Shown here one piece after another: positions 1-9,197 of a stretch of 41,284 nt of DNA. Position 1 is the first letter of the stretch, and every line of letters starts with the position of its first letter. The position numbers were made by a program, and so were the translations under genes. This DNA comes from Marilutibacter aestuarii (GTDB lineage Bacteria > Pseudomonadota > Gammaproteobacteria > Xanthomonadales > Xanthomonadaceae), in contig NZ_VICE01000142.1 in assembly GCF_006546775.1 (NCBI RefSeq), forward strand, positions 1 to 41,284, given 5' to 3'. The notes under the pieces are model-generated. The model had not been told where the DNA came from, ran no database searches, and saw only the letters and a list, made by a program, of their open reading frames with translations.

Positions 1-9
1 GGCCGTTCA

Positions 10-37
10 GCCCCCCGCTCGGCGCGGAGGCGGGGGC
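10..37. terminator. GC-rich hairpin before purL
   Basis: GCCCCC at 10-15 can pair with GGGGGC at 32-37 around a 16-nt GC-rich loop. It lies just upstream of the purL -10 box, so it may be the terminator hairpin of a gene outside the window. No T-tract follows it, so the call is weak. Confidence 0.25.
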
Positions 38-42
38 TTGGG

Positions 43-48
43 TACAAT
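43..48 (+). promoter_or_regulatory. Candidate -10 box of purL
   Basis: TACAAT lies 32 nt before the chosen purL ATG. The same hexamer sits 7 nt before the rnpB 5' end later in this window, which supports it as a local sigma-70 style -10. No good -35 hexamer is visible at the usual spacing. Transcription would start near base 55. Confidence 0.45.
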
Positions 49-79
49 CTGCGCCCCGACGCAGCACGGTTCCCCGGAC

Positions 80-3000
80 ATGATCGTCCTCGAGGGCCCC
101 CAGGCCCTGTCCTCGTTCCGCCGCGAACGCCTCCAAGCCCGCCTCCAGGCCGTCCATCCCGAACTCCGCCTGCTGGGCGCGTGGCCGGTCTACTGGGTCC
201 AGCCCGAGGCCGGTGCCGATCCCGACCTCGACACGCTCTGCCGCATCCTCCAGGCCGGTCGCCAGGCCCAGCCGCTGGCCGAAGGCGCGACGGCGCGCTT
301 CGTGACGCCGCGCCTGGGCACGCTCTCGCCTTGGTCCAGCAAGGCCACCGAACTGCTTCACGGCGCCGAGCTGCCGGTCCAGCGCGTGGAACGCGGCCTG
401 CGTTACGACCTGGCCGGCTGGCCCGTGGACGCGGACACCCGCGCCGCGGTGGCGCGGGCGCTGTACGATCCGATGACCCAGTCGCTGCTGGAGACGCGCG
501 AGGCCGGCGAGGCGCTGTTCACCGCGCCCGGCCGGGGCGAGCTGGAGCGGATCCACCTGGCCACCATGGACGCGGCCAACGCGCGCCTGGGCCTGGCGCT
601 GGCCGACGACGAGATCGCCTACCTGCGCGAGCGCTACGGCGTCCTCGACCGCGAGCCCTCGGACGTCGAGCTGATGATGTTCGCGCAGGCCAATTCCGAG
701 CACTGCCGGCACAAGATCTTCAACGCCTCGTGGACCATCGACGGTCGCGAGATGTCGTCCAATGGCGGCCCCGCGTCGCTGTTCCGGATGATCAAGAACA
801 CCCACGCCCACACCCCCGAGCACACCCTGTCGGCCTACAGCGACAACGCGGCGGTGGTGGCCGGCTACATGAGCGCCCGTTTCCGTCCGGATCCGGCCAC
901 GGGCGGCTACGTCACCGAGCCCGAGGCAGAGTCGGCCTTCTGCATCAAGGTCGAGACCCATAACCACCCGACCGCGATCGCCCCGTTCCCCGGCGCGAGC
1001 ACCGGCAACGGCGGCGAGATCCGCGACGAGGGCGCGACCGGGCGCGGCGGCAAGCCCAAGGCGGGCCTGTGCGGCTTCAGCGTCTCGCACCTTCGCATCC
1101 CCACCCTGCCGCAGCCCTGGGAGCGCCCGCGCGCGCTGAACCCGCGCATGGCGCCGGCCCTGGACATCATGCTCGAGGGCCCGATCGGCGCGGCTGCGTT
1201 CAACAACGAGTTCGGACGCCCGAACCTCGCCGGCTACTTCCGCAGCTTCGAGCTCGACGAAGGCCAGGTCGACGGCACCGCGCTGACGCGCGCCTACGAC
1301 AAGCCGATCATGCTGGCCGGCGGGCTCGGCGCGATCGACCGCGTCCAGGTCGAGAAGCACGGCCTGGCCCCGGGCCACGCGGTGATCGTGCTGGGCGGTC
1401 CGGCGATGCTGATCGGCCTGGGCGGCGGCGCCGCCAGTTCGGTCGCCTCCGGCACCAGTTCCGAAGACCTGGATTTCGCCAGCGTGCAGCGCGACAACCC
1501 GGAAATGGAGCGCCGCTGCCAGGAAGTGATCGACCGCTGCGTCGCCCTGGGCGAGGCCAATCCGATCTCGAGCGCGCACGACGTCGGCGCCGGCGGCCTG
1601 TCCAACGCGATCCCCGAGCTGCTGCACGACTCCAGCGTCGGCGGCGTCATCGACCTCGACAAGGTGCCCAGCGACGACCCCTCGCTGAGCCCGATGCAGC
1701 TGTGGTGCAACGAATCGCAGGAGCGGTATGTGCTGGGCCTGCCGGCCGACCGCGTGGCCGAGTTCGCGGCGATCTGCGAGCGCGAGCGCTGTCCCTTCGC
1801 GGTCGTCGGCCATGCGACCGCGGAAGAGCGCCTGGTGGTGGGCCATGGCGCCACGGTCGATAACGCCGGCGAAGCCGGCCGCGACTGGGCGATCGACCTG
1901 CCGATGGACGTGCTGTTCGGCAAGGCGCCGAAGATGCACCGCGACACCACCCGGCCGGCCGACGCGCCTTGGCCGTCGCTGGACTGGAGCGGCCTGGACC
2001 TGCGCGAGGCGGCGCTGCGCATCCTGTCCCACCCCACGGTGGCCTCGAAGAACTTCCTGGTCACCATCGGCGACCGCACCGTCGGCGGCCTGACCGCGCG
2101 CGACCAGATGGTCGGCCCCTGGCAGCTGCCGCTGGCCGACTGCGCGATCACCCTGGCCGGCTTCGACAGCCACGTTGGCGAGGCGATGTCGATCGGCGAG
2201 CGCACGCCGCTGGCGCTGCTCGATGCCCCGGCGGCGGCGCGCATGGCGGTCGGCGAAGCGATCACCAACCTCTGCGCGGCACCGGTGGAAGCGCTCAACC
2301 GCATCAAGCTCTCGGCCAACTGGATGGCCGCGGCCTCCCACGACGGCGAGGATGCCCGCCTGTTCGACGCGGTGCGCGCGGTCGGCATGGAACTGTGCCC
2401 CGAACTCGAACTGAGCATCCCCGTCGGCAAGGACTCGTTGTCGATGCAGGCCCAATGGGACGTGATGGGTGATTCGCAAGCAGTGATTGGCGGGCAGGGC
2501 GCTGGCGCGGTGCCTGCGAATCCCGAATCACGAATCACCAACCATAAGAGCGTCTCCCCGGTCTCGCTGATCGTCAGCGCGTTCGCGCCGGTGCTCGACG
2601 TGCGCGCGCAGCTGACGCCCGTCATGGATCGCGAGGAGGAGTCGGAGCTGTGGCTGATCGGCCTGGGTGCCGGCAAGCAGCGCCTGGGCGGCTCGGTCCT
2701 GGCGCAATGCCATCCCGATGCCACCCTCGCGGGCCCGCATGGCGAGGACTTGCCGGCCTTCGCCGGGCAGCCGTCCGAGGACGGCCGCCGCAACGCGGGC
2801 GTGCCCGACCTGGACAATCCGCAGCGTTTGCGCGACTTCTTCGAACTGATCCGCGAAGCGCGCGAGGCCGGCCTGCTCAAGGCCTACCACGACCGCTCCG
2901 ATGGCGGCGCCTTCGCAACCCTGTGCGAGATGGCGTTCTGCTCGCGGCTGGGCCTGGACATCAACCTCGACGGCTGGGGCGACGATGCCTTCCGCACGCT

Positions 3001-4117
3001 CTTCAACGAAGAGCTGGGGGCGGTGGTCCAGATCGCCAGCGAGGACCGCGCGGCGTTCGCCGACCTGGTCGCGCGACACGGCCTGATCGATTGTGCGCAA
3101 CGCATCGCGCGCCCGACCACGGCGCCGGTGGTGCGCGTGTACGAGGACGGCGACACCCTGGCCGAATGGCGCTGGGACGAGCTGTTCGACGCCTGGTGGT
3201 CGACCACCCACGCCATGCAGCGACTGCGCGACAACCCCGAGTGCGCCGACCAGGAGCGTGACGAGGCGCGCCAGTTCGCCGCGCCGGGGCTGAAGCCCAA
3301 GCTTGCCTTCGATCCGGCCGAGGACGTCGCCGCGCCCTTCGTCAACACCGGCGCGCGGCCGCGGGTGGCCATCCTGCGCGAGCAGGGCGTCAACGGCCAG
3401 GTGGAAATGGCGCGCGCCTTCGACCGCGCGGGTTTCCAGGCCTTCGACGTCCACATGAGCGACCTGATCGGTGGCCGCTTCACGCTCGACGACTTCACCG
3501 GCCTGGCCGCCTGCGGTGGCTTCAGCTACGGCGACGTGCTCGGCGCCGGCCGCGGCTGGGCGACGTCGGTCCTGGAGCGGCCCGCCCTTCGCGATGCGTT
3601 CGCCGCCTTCTTCGCGCGCCAGGAGACATTCGCCCTGGGCGTGTGCAACGGCTGCCAGATGCTCAGCCAGCTCAAGCCGATCATTCCCGGGGCCGGTCAC
3701 TGGCCGGAGTTCCTGCGCAACGCCAGCGAGCAGTACGAAGCGCGCCTGGCCCAGGTCGAGGTCCTGGAGTCACCGTCGGTCCTGCTGCGCGGCATGGCCG
3801 GTTCCCGGCTGCCGGTCGTGGTCGCCCACGGCGAGGGGCGTGCCGCCTTCGGCGACGCGCTCGATCCCGCGGCGGTGCCGGTGGCGCTGCGCTTCGTCGA
3901 CGGCAATGGCGAGGTGGCCCATCGCTACCCGCTCAACCCCAACGGGTCGCCCGCCGGCATCACCGGCCTGAGCAGCGACGACGGCCGCGTCACGATCATG
4001 ATGCCGCACCCCGAGCGGACCCTGCTGAGCGCCAACCTCAGCTGGGCGCCGCGCGACTGGGGCGTCGATTCGCCCTGGCTGCGGATGTTCCGCAACGCGC
4101 GGGTGTTCGTCGGCTGA
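80..4117 (+). CDS. purL: Phosphoribosylformylglycinamidine synthase (FGAM synthetase)
   Basis: Catalyses the ATP- and glutamine-dependent conversion of FGAR to FGAM in purine synthesis, in the cytoplasm. The 1345-aa chain is the long single-polypeptide form found in gamma-proteobacteria. Visible landmarks are the AIR-synthetase-type region with [10 protein letters not shown], the ETHNHPTAI segment, and a C-terminal class I glutamine amidotransferase domain with [10 protein letters not shown], the nucleophile motif GVCNGCQM and the end MMPHPER. I chose the ATG at 80 because a TTG 42 nt earlier lies before or within the candidate -10 box. Codons 797-820 or so hold an in-frame repeat insertion, listed separately; the rest of the frame is intact. 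The stop abuts the stop of the convergent lipoprotein gene with no spacer. Confidence 0.97.
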   Translation: MIVLEGPQALSSFRRERLQARLQAVHPELRLLGAWPVYWVQPEAGADPDLDTLCRILQAGRQAQPLAEGATARFVTPRLGTLSPWSSKATELLHGAELPVQRVERGLRYDLAGWPVDADTRAAVARALYDPMTQSLLETREAGEALFTAPGRGELERIHLATMDAANARLGLALADDEIAYLRERYGVLDREPSDVELMMFAQANSEHCRHKIFNASWTIDGREMSSNGGPASLFRMIKNTHAHTPEHTLSAYSDNAAVVAGYMSARFRPDPATGGYVTEPEAESAFCIKVETHNHPTAIAPFPGASTGNGGEIRDEGATGRGGKPKAGLCGFSVSHLRIPTLPQPWERPRALNPRMAPALDIMLEGPIGAAAFNNEFGRPNLAGYFRSFELDEGQVDGTALTRAYDKPIMLAGGLGAIDRVQVEKHGLAPGHAVIVLGGPAMLIGLGGGAASSVASGTSSEDLDFASVQRDNPEMERRCQEVIDRCVALGEANPISSAHDVGAGGLSNAIPELLHDSSVGGVIDLDKVPSDDPSLSPMQLWCNESQERYVLGLPADRVAEFAAICERERCPFAVVGHATAEERLVVGHGATVDNAGEAGRDWAIDLPMDVLFGKAPKMHRDTTRPADAPWPSLDWSGLDLREAALRILSHPTVASKNFLVTIGDRTVGGLTARDQMVGPWQLPLADCAITLAGFDSHVGEAMSIGERTPLALLDAPAAARMAVGEAITNLCAAPVEALNRIKLSANWMAAASHDGEDARLFDAVRAVGMELCPELELSIPVGKDSLSMQAQWDVMGDSQAVIGGQGAGAVPANPESRITNHKSVSPVSLIVSAFAPVLDVRAQLTPVMDREEESELWLIGLGAGKQRLGGSVLAQCHPDATLAGPHGEDLPAFAGQPSEDGRRNAGVPDLDNPQRLRDFFELIREAREAGLLKAYHDRSDGGAFATLCEMAFCSRLGLDINLDGWGDDAFRTLFNEELGAVVQIASEDRAAFADLVARHGLIDCAQRIARPTTAPVVRVYEDGDTLAEWRWDELFDAWWSTTHAMQRLRDNPECADQERDEARQFAAPGLKPKLAFDPAEDVAAPFVNTGARPRVAILREQGVNGQVEMARAFDRAGFQAFDVHMSDLIGGRFTLDDFTGLAACGGFSYGDVLGAGRGWATSVLERPALRDAFAAFFARQETFALGVCNGCQMLSQLKPIIPGAGHWPEFLRNASEQYEARLAQVEVLESPSVLLRGMAGSRLPVVVAHGEGRAAFGDALDPAAVPVALRFVDGNGEVAHRYPLNPNGSPAGITGLSSDDGRVTIMMPHPERTLLSANLSWAPRDWGVDSPWLRMFRNARVFVG
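2468..2539. repeat. Heptad-repeat palindromic element inside purL
   Basis: GGTGATTCG at 2468-2476 is repeated inverted as CGAATCACC at 2531-2539, and a second copy CCCGAATCA precedes the right arm at 2522-2530. The arms match the glyA-nrdR intergenic element at 24079-24156. The length of 72 bp is a multiple of three and there are no stops, so the element is read through as extra residues between the conserved MQAQW and [13 protein letters not shown] blocks of PurL. In E. coli PurL, as I recall it, the matching gap is about 10 residues; here it is about 32. Confidence 0.75.
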
Positions 4118-4783
4118 CTATTGCGCCGGAGATGACACACTGTCTGCCGAGGGGTCGGTCGAGAATATGAACCGGAACTCGACCTCCTCGCCACCCAGGT
4201 TCCTTTGTGATTCAAGAAAGCTGTAGGTGGGTGCCTTAGAGCTTCCGGAGAACAATTCATACCAGCGGGCGTACGCATCGGGGTTCCGGGTGCGTAGTGC
4301 ACCCATGCAAAGGCTCAGTCCACACGCAAAATCGCTCACGGACAACTCCGAAGTGAGCGCGCGATCAACTGCGTTTCGATATAGCCAGGTCACGTCCTGT
4401 GCGTCTGTGTCCCTGCTCGTGTCGCGGACCATCGCTTCCATGACATCGTCGAACCGATCCGTTTGCAGCGTTGCCCCGGCCGATTCGACAGAAATGCTAT
4501 CTCCTACTAGCAGTCCTGATTCCGCGTTCAGGTAGGGGTGTTCGACGGGTCTGCTCCCCGATGCGTCGAAGTCAGCGCTGCTGGAGCCGGAGAAAGTGGG
4601 CGGCGGAGTCTGATCGGCGAGTCCGACACTGCGCGACATACCCGCTCCGGGTTCCCCCGCGTCGTTCTGATGTGCGTTTTCAGCCAACGTGCCGTTCCCA
4701 TGCTTCTCGACTTCAGAGCACGAAGGAACAATCGTTGCAACAATGAATGCTAGCGCCAGCGCGCCGAGTCCATGTCGAGGCAT
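4118..4783 (-). CDS. Putative lipoprotein of unknown function
   Basis: A 221-aa protein with an N-terminal hydrophobic stretch ending in IVPSC, so Cys22 fits a lipobox and the mature protein would be lipid-anchored. After a low-complexity Ser/Gly/Pro linker (about residues 30-85) comes a more ordered domain with DFACGLSLCMG (a C-x4-C pair) and aromatic residues. I do not recognise the family. GGAG lies 9 nt before the ATG. Base composition is clearly lower in GC than purL or gspE, which suggests recent acquisition. It is convergent with purL with no gap and follows the 73-aa gene on the same strand. Its function is unknown. Confidence 0.7.
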   Translation of the reverse strand: MPRHGLGALALAFIVATIVPSCSEVEKHGNGTLAENAHQNDAGEPGAGMSRSVGLADQTPPPTFSGSSSADFDASGSRPVEHPYLNAESGLLVGDSISVESAGATLQTDRFDDVMEAMVRDTSRDTDAQDVTWLYRNAVDRALTSELSVSDFACGLSLCMGALRTRNPDAYARWYELFSGSSKAPTYSFLESQRNLGGEEVEFRFIFSTDPSADSVSSPAQ

Positions 4784-4816
4784 TCTCGATAACTCCAGGC
4801 CGTCAGGGGTTCAAGA

Positions 4817-4844
4817 ACCCACCCGCCCGCGATGGGGGGTGGGT
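4817..4844 (-). terminator. Candidate terminator after the 73-aa gene
   Basis: ACCCACCC at 4817-4824 pairs with GGGTGGGT at 4837-4844 (8 bp, 12-nt loop). Reading on the minus strand, the stem is followed by TTCTTGAA, a weak T-rich tract. It sits between the two minus-strand genes and would end or attenuate transcription of the upstream one. Confidence 0.35.
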
Positions 4845-4853
4845 CCAACTGCT

Positions 4854-5075
4854 TCACTCGGGCTGGGTGGGAACCTCCGGAGGAGGCGGATAACTGATCT
4901 TTACCCGTCCCCCGCAGCAGTCCCTGACGCCATAGCGCCCGTTCGTTATCGTGACGCTACAACTGTTCGTGCACGTGTGTACCAAGCCGTTCACGGTTAC
5001 CGATTCTTCCGCGGAAGCGGAGAATGCCAACAGGGTGACACCTACAGCCACGAAATAGCTTCTTGCTTTAGACAC
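4854..5075 (-). CDS. Small exported cysteine-containing protein
   Basis: A 73-aa product starting at GTG, with a strong ribosome-binding site (AAGGAG, 9 nt upstream on the minus strand) that fixes the start. Residues 1-22 form a signal peptide with a basic start, a hydrophobic core and a SASA|EE cleavage site. The mature part of about 51 residues has four cysteines (HTC, SCS and a CC pair), Val/Thr-rich segments and a Pro-rich C-terminus (PPPPEVP). It is probably periplasmic or secreted, possibly with two disulfides. I do not recognise a family. It lies in the low-GC islet upstream of the lipoprotein gene and points away from the secretion operon. Confidence 0.65.
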   Translation of the reverse strand: MSKARSYFVAVGVTLLAFSASAEESVTVNGLVHTCTNSCSVTITNGRYGVRDCCGGRVKISYPPPPEVPTQPE

Positions 5076-5431
5076 TATCCTGATCTCCTTGTCATGTGGC
5101 GTCTTTCGAACGCATATCCATTCTTCAAGGATCGTTTCCTGAAGAAGAATCCACGCTCGTCCACTAGTCTCTGGCTCCCGAGGGGGTAGTCAACTGGACG
5201 ACGCATCGAGCTCGGTTCCCGCTAAAGGCGCGGAAGGAAAGTAAAGTCTCGCGGGAGGCGGTGTTTGAGTGGCCAATTTGTGATGCGTATCGCGGTCTGC
5301 TGCGACCGGCGGCGGCCGGATTATCCGTTCTCTCCTGATAGAGTCAGGTCCCGTCCGGCGGCGTGGCATGCGTGTCCGGATGGCCCTGCGGGCCGCGCGC
5401 GCCTTGTGCGGCGCGGTCCTTGGAGAGAAGC
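5076..5431. other. Divergent intergenic region before gspE
   Basis: About 356 bp between the start of the 73-aa gene (minus) and the start of gspE (plus). It should carry both promoters, but I see no convincing -35/-10 pair. GC is lower than in the flanking core genes up to about 5340 and then rises. The only firm signal is the GGAGAG ribosome-binding site at 5422-5427 before gspE. Confidence 0.5.
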
Positions 5432-7213
5432 GTGAACGCACCCAGCGAAGAGGCAGACCCCGAAGGTATGGATACCGCGACATCCGGCAACCCGGCAGGC
5501 GGCGACGGCGCCACCGCCACGGTGGCCGCCAGCGTCGACGAGCGCATCGTCGAGGCCCTGGTGCAGAAGGGGCGCCTGAAGGACGCCGACCTCGTGCGTG
5601 CGCGCCGCCTGCAGGAGGAGACCGGCGGCAGCCTGTTGTCCCTGCTGGGCCGCCTGGGCCTGGTCTCCGAGCGCGACCACGCCGAGACCGTGTCCGCGGT
5701 CACCGGCCTGTCGCTGGTGGCGGCCAAGGACGCCCCGGACCTGCCGCCGGAGGACGTCGCGCTCAGCGTGAAGTTCATGAAGCAGTTCCATGTCTGCCCG
5801 CGCAACGTCACCGCGCATGCGGTGGAGTTGCTGATGGCCGACCCGCACGATGCCTATTGCGTGGATGCGGTGCGCCTGGCGCTGCAGCGGCCGCTGATCC
5901 TCAAGGTGGGCCTGCGCTCGGAGATCGATGCCCTCATCGAACGCTGGTATGGCCAGGGCCGCAGCGCGATGGGTGCGATCGTCGAGACCGCCGAAGGCGA
6001 GGGCAGCGGCGACCTGGACGATGTCGAGCACCTGCGCGACCTCGCGTCCGAGGCGCCGGTGATCCGGCTGGTCAACCTGGTGATCCAGCGCGCCGTCGAA
6101 CTGCGCGCCTCCGACATCCATATCGAACCCTTCGAGAACCGCCTGAAGGTGCGCTATCGCGTCGACGGCGTGCTGCAGGAGGGCGAAAGCCCGCCGCCCA
6201 ACCTCACCGCCGCGGTGATCAGCCGCATCAAGATCATGGCCAAGCTGAACATCGCCGAGCGCCGCCTGCCGCAGGACGGCCGGATCATGCTGCGCGTGCA
6301 GGGCAAGGAACTCGACCTGCGCGTGAGCACCGTGCCCACCGCGCATGGCGAGAGCGTCGTCATGCGCCTGCTCGACCGCGAGACGGTGGTGTTCGACTTC
6401 AAGAAGCTGGGCTTCACCGACCACTTCCTGCCGCAGTTCCAGAAGGTGCTCGACCAGCCTCACGGAATCCTGCTGGTGACCGGCCCCACCGGTTCGGGCA
6501 AGACCACCACGCTCTATACCGCGCTGAGCAAGCTCAACACGCCCGACGTCAAGATCATCACCGTCGAGGACCCCGTCGAATACCAGATCGAAGGGATCAA
6601 CCAGATCCAGGCCAAGCCGCAGATCGGGCTGGACTTCGCCCAGGCCCTGCGCTCGATCGTCCGCCAGGACCCTGACATCATCATGATCGGCGAGATGCGC
6701 GACCTGGAGACCTGCCGCATCGCGATCCAGTCGGCGCTGACCGGCCACCTGGTGCTCTCGACCCTGCACACCAACAACGCCGCCGGCGGCATCACCCGCC
6801 TGCTCGACATGGGCGTGGAGGATTACCTGCTCACGTCCACGATCAACGGCATCCTCGCCCAGCGCCTGGTGCGGCGCCTGGAGCAGCGGCATGCCGAGAA
6901 GTACCTGGCCAGCGTCGAGGAGATCGAGAAGTTCGACCTGCGGCGCTACCAGCCCGAGGGCGACATCCACCTGTACCGGCCCCGACCTTCGGCGGTGTCG
7001 CCGACCGGCTACTCGGGCCGCACCACCATCATGGAATTCCTGGTCATGAACGACGCCCTGCGGCGCGCGGTGATGCGTCATGCGGGCATGGGCGAGCTGG
7101 AACAGATCGCCCGCGAGGCGGGCATGCGCACCATGTACGAGGACGGCATCGCCAAGGCCCTGGCGGGCGAGACGACGATCGAGGAAGTGTTGCGGGTGAC
7201 CGAAGATGCGTGA
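5432..7213 (+). CDS. gspE: Type II secretion ATPase GspE (XpsE)
   Basis: Cytoplasmic ATPase that drives pseudopilus assembly in the type II secretion system and docks to GspL and GspF. 593 aa from the GTG at 5432, which has GGAG 6-7 nt before it; an ATG at 5468 is an alternative start. The N-terminal domain (about 30-170) is of the GspE/PilB type. The ATPase core shows Walker A GPTGSGKT at 351-358, an Asp box around VEDPVEYQ, Walker B DIIMIGEMRD at about 415, and a His box near LSTLHTNNA. The tetracysteine zinc motif usual in GspE after AQRLVR is missing: the segment running to PTGYSGRT contains no cysteine. First gene of the secretion run. Confidence 0.95.
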   Translation: MNAPSEEADPEGMDTATSGNPAGGDGATATVAASVDERIVEALVQKGRLKDADLVRARRLQEETGGSLLSLLGRLGLVSERDHAETVSAVTGLSLVAAKDAPDLPPEDVALSVKFMKQFHVCPRNVTAHAVELLMADPHDAYCVDAVRLALQRPLILKVGLRSEIDALIERWYGQGRSAMGAIVETAEGEGSGDLDDVEHLRDLASEAPVIRLVNLVIQRAVELRASDIHIEPFENRLKVRYRVDGVLQEGESPPPNLTAAVISRIKIMAKLNIAERRLPQDGRIMLRVQGKELDLRVSTVPTAHGESVVMRLLDRETVVFDFKKLGFTDHFLPQFQKVLDQPHGILLVTGPTGSGKTTTLYTALSKLNTPDVKIITVEDPVEYQIEGINQIQAKPQIGLDFAQALRSIVRQDPDIIMIGEMRDLETCRIAIQSALTGHLVLSTLHTNNAAGGITRLLDMGVEDYLLTSTINGILAQRLVRRLEQRHAEKYLASVEEIEKFDLRRYQPEGDIHLYRPRPSAVSPTGYSGRTTIMEFLVMNDALRRAVMRHAGMGELEQIAREAGMRTMYEDGIAKALAGETTIEEVLRVTEDA

Positions 7214-7330
7214 GTACGGCCCGGCCATGGCGAAAGGGAAACGCGACATCGGCGGCCCCCGCCCTGACGTTCATGCCAGGCGTTCGTGTTCGTCCCGGTT
7301 CCCGATGCCCGGTTTCCGGCGCTGCCGCTG

Positions 7331-8548
7331 ATGGCCCTGTTCTCCTACAAGGCACTCAACGCGCGCGGCGAGATGCTGGAGGGCCAGATGGAAGCCGCCA
7401 GTCGCGACGAGGTCGCGCTGCGTTTGCAGGAGCAGGGCCACCTGCCGGTGGAGGCGCGACCGGCCAGCGAGGGCGGCGGCGGCTCCCTGCTCAAGGGCCT
7501 GCTCAAGCCCCGGAGCTTCTCCGGCGAGCGCCTTGTCCAGTTCACCCAGCAGTTGTCCACGCTGCTGGGTGCCGGCCAGCCCCTGGACCGCGCACTGAGC
7601 ATTCTGCTGGAGCTGCCCGAGGACGAGGCCGCCAAGCGTACGCTCACCGACGTGCGCGACGCGGTGCGCGGCGGCACCTCGCTGTCGACGGCGCTCGAGC
7701 GCCAGCACGGGACCTTCTCGCGCCTGTACATCAACATGGTGCGCGCCGGCGAGGCCGGCGGCAGCATGCAGGAGACCCTCGCGCGCCTGGCCGATTACCT
7801 CGAGCGCAGCCGCGCGCTGCAGGGCCGCGTCGTCAACGCGCTGATCTATCCCGCGATCCTGCTGGTGATGGTCGGACTGAGCCTGCTGTTCCTGCTCGGC
7901 TACGTCGTGCCGCAGTTCGCGCAGATGTACGAGAACCTCGACGCCGAGCTGCCCCTGTTCACCCAGGTCGTGCTGGGCGTCGGCCTCTTCGTGCGCGACT
8001 GGTGGATCGTGCTGCTGGTGGTGCCCGCGCTGGCGCTGTGGTGGTTCGACCGCAAGCGCCGCGACCCGGTGTTCCGCGAGGCCCTGGACGGTTGGCTGCT
8101 GCGCCGGCGCTTCGCCGGCTCGCTGGTGGCCAAGGTCGAGACCGCGCGACTGGCACGCACCCTCGGCACCCTGGTGCGCAACGGCGTGCCGCTGATGGCC
8201 GCGCTGGGCATCGGTCGCAACGTGATGAACAACCGCGTGCTGGCCGACGACGTCGAGAAGGCCGCCGCCGACGTCAAGAACGGCGTGTCGCTGTCGGTGG
8301 CGCTCTCCAAGGGCAAGCGCTTTCCCCGGCTGGCGCTGCAGATGATCCAGGTCGGCGAGGAGTCGGGCGCACTCGACACCATGCTGGTCAAGACCGCCGA
8401 AACCTTCGAGCACCAGACCTCGCTGGCGCTGGACCGCATGCTCGCCGCGCTGGTGCCGCTGGTGACCGTGGTCCTGGCGGGCGTCGTCGGGATGGTGGTG
8501 CTGGCGGTGCTGACACCGCTGTACGACCTCACCAATGCCATCGGGTGA
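7331..8548 (+). CDS. gspF: Type II secretion inner-membrane platform protein GspF (XpsF)
   Basis: Polytopic inner-membrane core of the secreton. 405 aa, the usual length. Two GspF repeats, each with the motif region seen at FTQQLSTLLGAGQPL and TLGTLVRNGVPL, and three membrane segments at about 168-193, 216-239 and 375-398. The ending LYDLTNAIG is typical of XpsF. I chose the ATG at 7331 because the protein then begins with the usual ALFSYKALNARGE; a GTG at 7286 would add 15 residues with no homology. It is separated from gspE by 117 bp in which I see no gene. Confidence 0.94.
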   Translation: MALFSYKALNARGEMLEGQMEAASRDEVALRLQEQGHLPVEARPASEGGGGSLLKGLLKPRSFSGERLVQFTQQLSTLLGAGQPLDRALSILLELPEDEAAKRTLTDVRDAVRGGTSLSTALERQHGTFSRLYINMVRAGEAGGSMQETLARLADYLERSRALQGRVVNALIYPAILLVMVGLSLLFLLGYVVPQFAQMYENLDAELPLFTQVVLGVGLFVRDWWIVLLVVPALALWWFDRKRRDPVFREALDGWLLRRRFAGSLVAKVETARLARTLGTLVRNGVPLMAALGIGRNVMNNRVLADDVEKAAADVKNGVSLSVALSKGKRFPRLALQMIQVGEESGALDTMLVKTAETFEHQTSLALDRMLAALVPLVTVVLAGVVGMVVLAVLTPLYDLTNAIG

Positions 8549-8739
8549 TCGCGCCCGGATGCGTTACGACAATCTGAACGCGCGTCACGCGACGGACGGA
8601 CGGGGGCGGCGGCAAGCGGCCAAGTGCGGTACACATCGAGGGACGTTCCATTCCGTCCTTGACGCCTGCCCACCGCCATCGACGCATTGATAGACCGCTT
8701 CACTTCGAACGACTTACGAACAACACGAGGATGCCTGCC

Positions 8740-9174
8740 ATGACCCATCGACGTTCACTGACCCGTTCCCCGTCCCCGGCCCGACAGGCCGGCATGAGCC
8801 TGATCGAGATCATCATCGTCATCGTGCTGATCGGTGCGGTGCTGACCTTCGTCGGCAGCCGCGTACTGGGCGGCGCGGACCGCGCCAAGGCCAACCTGGC
8901 CAAGTCGCAGGTCACCACGCTGGCGCAGAAGGTGGAGTCCTTCCAGATGGACACCGGGCGCCTCCCCGGCAGCCTGGACGAGCTGGTCACCGATCCGGGC
9001 AATGCCCCCGGCTGGCTCGGGCCCTACGCAAAGGCGCAGGAACTCAACGATCCGTGGGGCCACCCCGTCGAATACCGCACCCCCGGCGAGAGCGGCCCCT
9101 TCGACCTGGTGATCCTGGGCAAGGACGGCAAGGCCGGTGGCACCAGCGTCGACGGCGACGTGCGCTACGAATAA
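8740..9174 (+). CDS. gspG: Major pseudopilin GspG (XpsG)
   Basis: Main subunit of the type II secretion pseudopilus. 144 aa. Prepilin peptidase site RQAG|MSLIEI with Glu at +5, then the hydrophobic helix. The C-terminal globular domain carries the GspG pattern of GWLGPYAK, NDPWGHPVEY and DLVILGKDGK, which holds the calcium-binding loop in homologues. ACGAGG at 8725-8730 is 9 nt before this ATG, which favours it over the ATG at 8731. The 191-bp gap after gspF contains a possible TTGACG at 8659-8664 with a poor -10 about 17 nt later, so a second promoter is possible but unproven. Confidence 0.94.
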   Translation: MTHRRSLTRSPSPARQAGMSLIEIIIVIVLIGAVLTFVGSRVLGGADRAKANLAKSQVTTLAQKVESFQMDTGRLPGSLDELVTDPGNAPGWLGPYAKAQELNDPWGHPVEYRTPGESGPFDLVILGKDGKAGGTSVDGDVRYE

Positions 9175-9197
9175 GCGACGCGACCGATCGCACCCTG

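Noticed and set aside
2457-2540. A frameshift or pseudogene in purL at the repeat
   Set aside because: The insertion is a multiple of three and the conserved blocks on both sides stay in frame through to the amidotransferase domain.
4689-5189. A 166-aa plus-strand frame in the low-GC islet
   Set aside because: The minus-strand genes have ribosome-binding sites, export signals and sensible composition; this frame has none.
8565-8690. A strong promoter between gspF and gspG
   Set aside because: TTGACG at 8659 has no acceptable -10 at 16-18 bp, and other hexamers are no better; mentioned only as a possibility.
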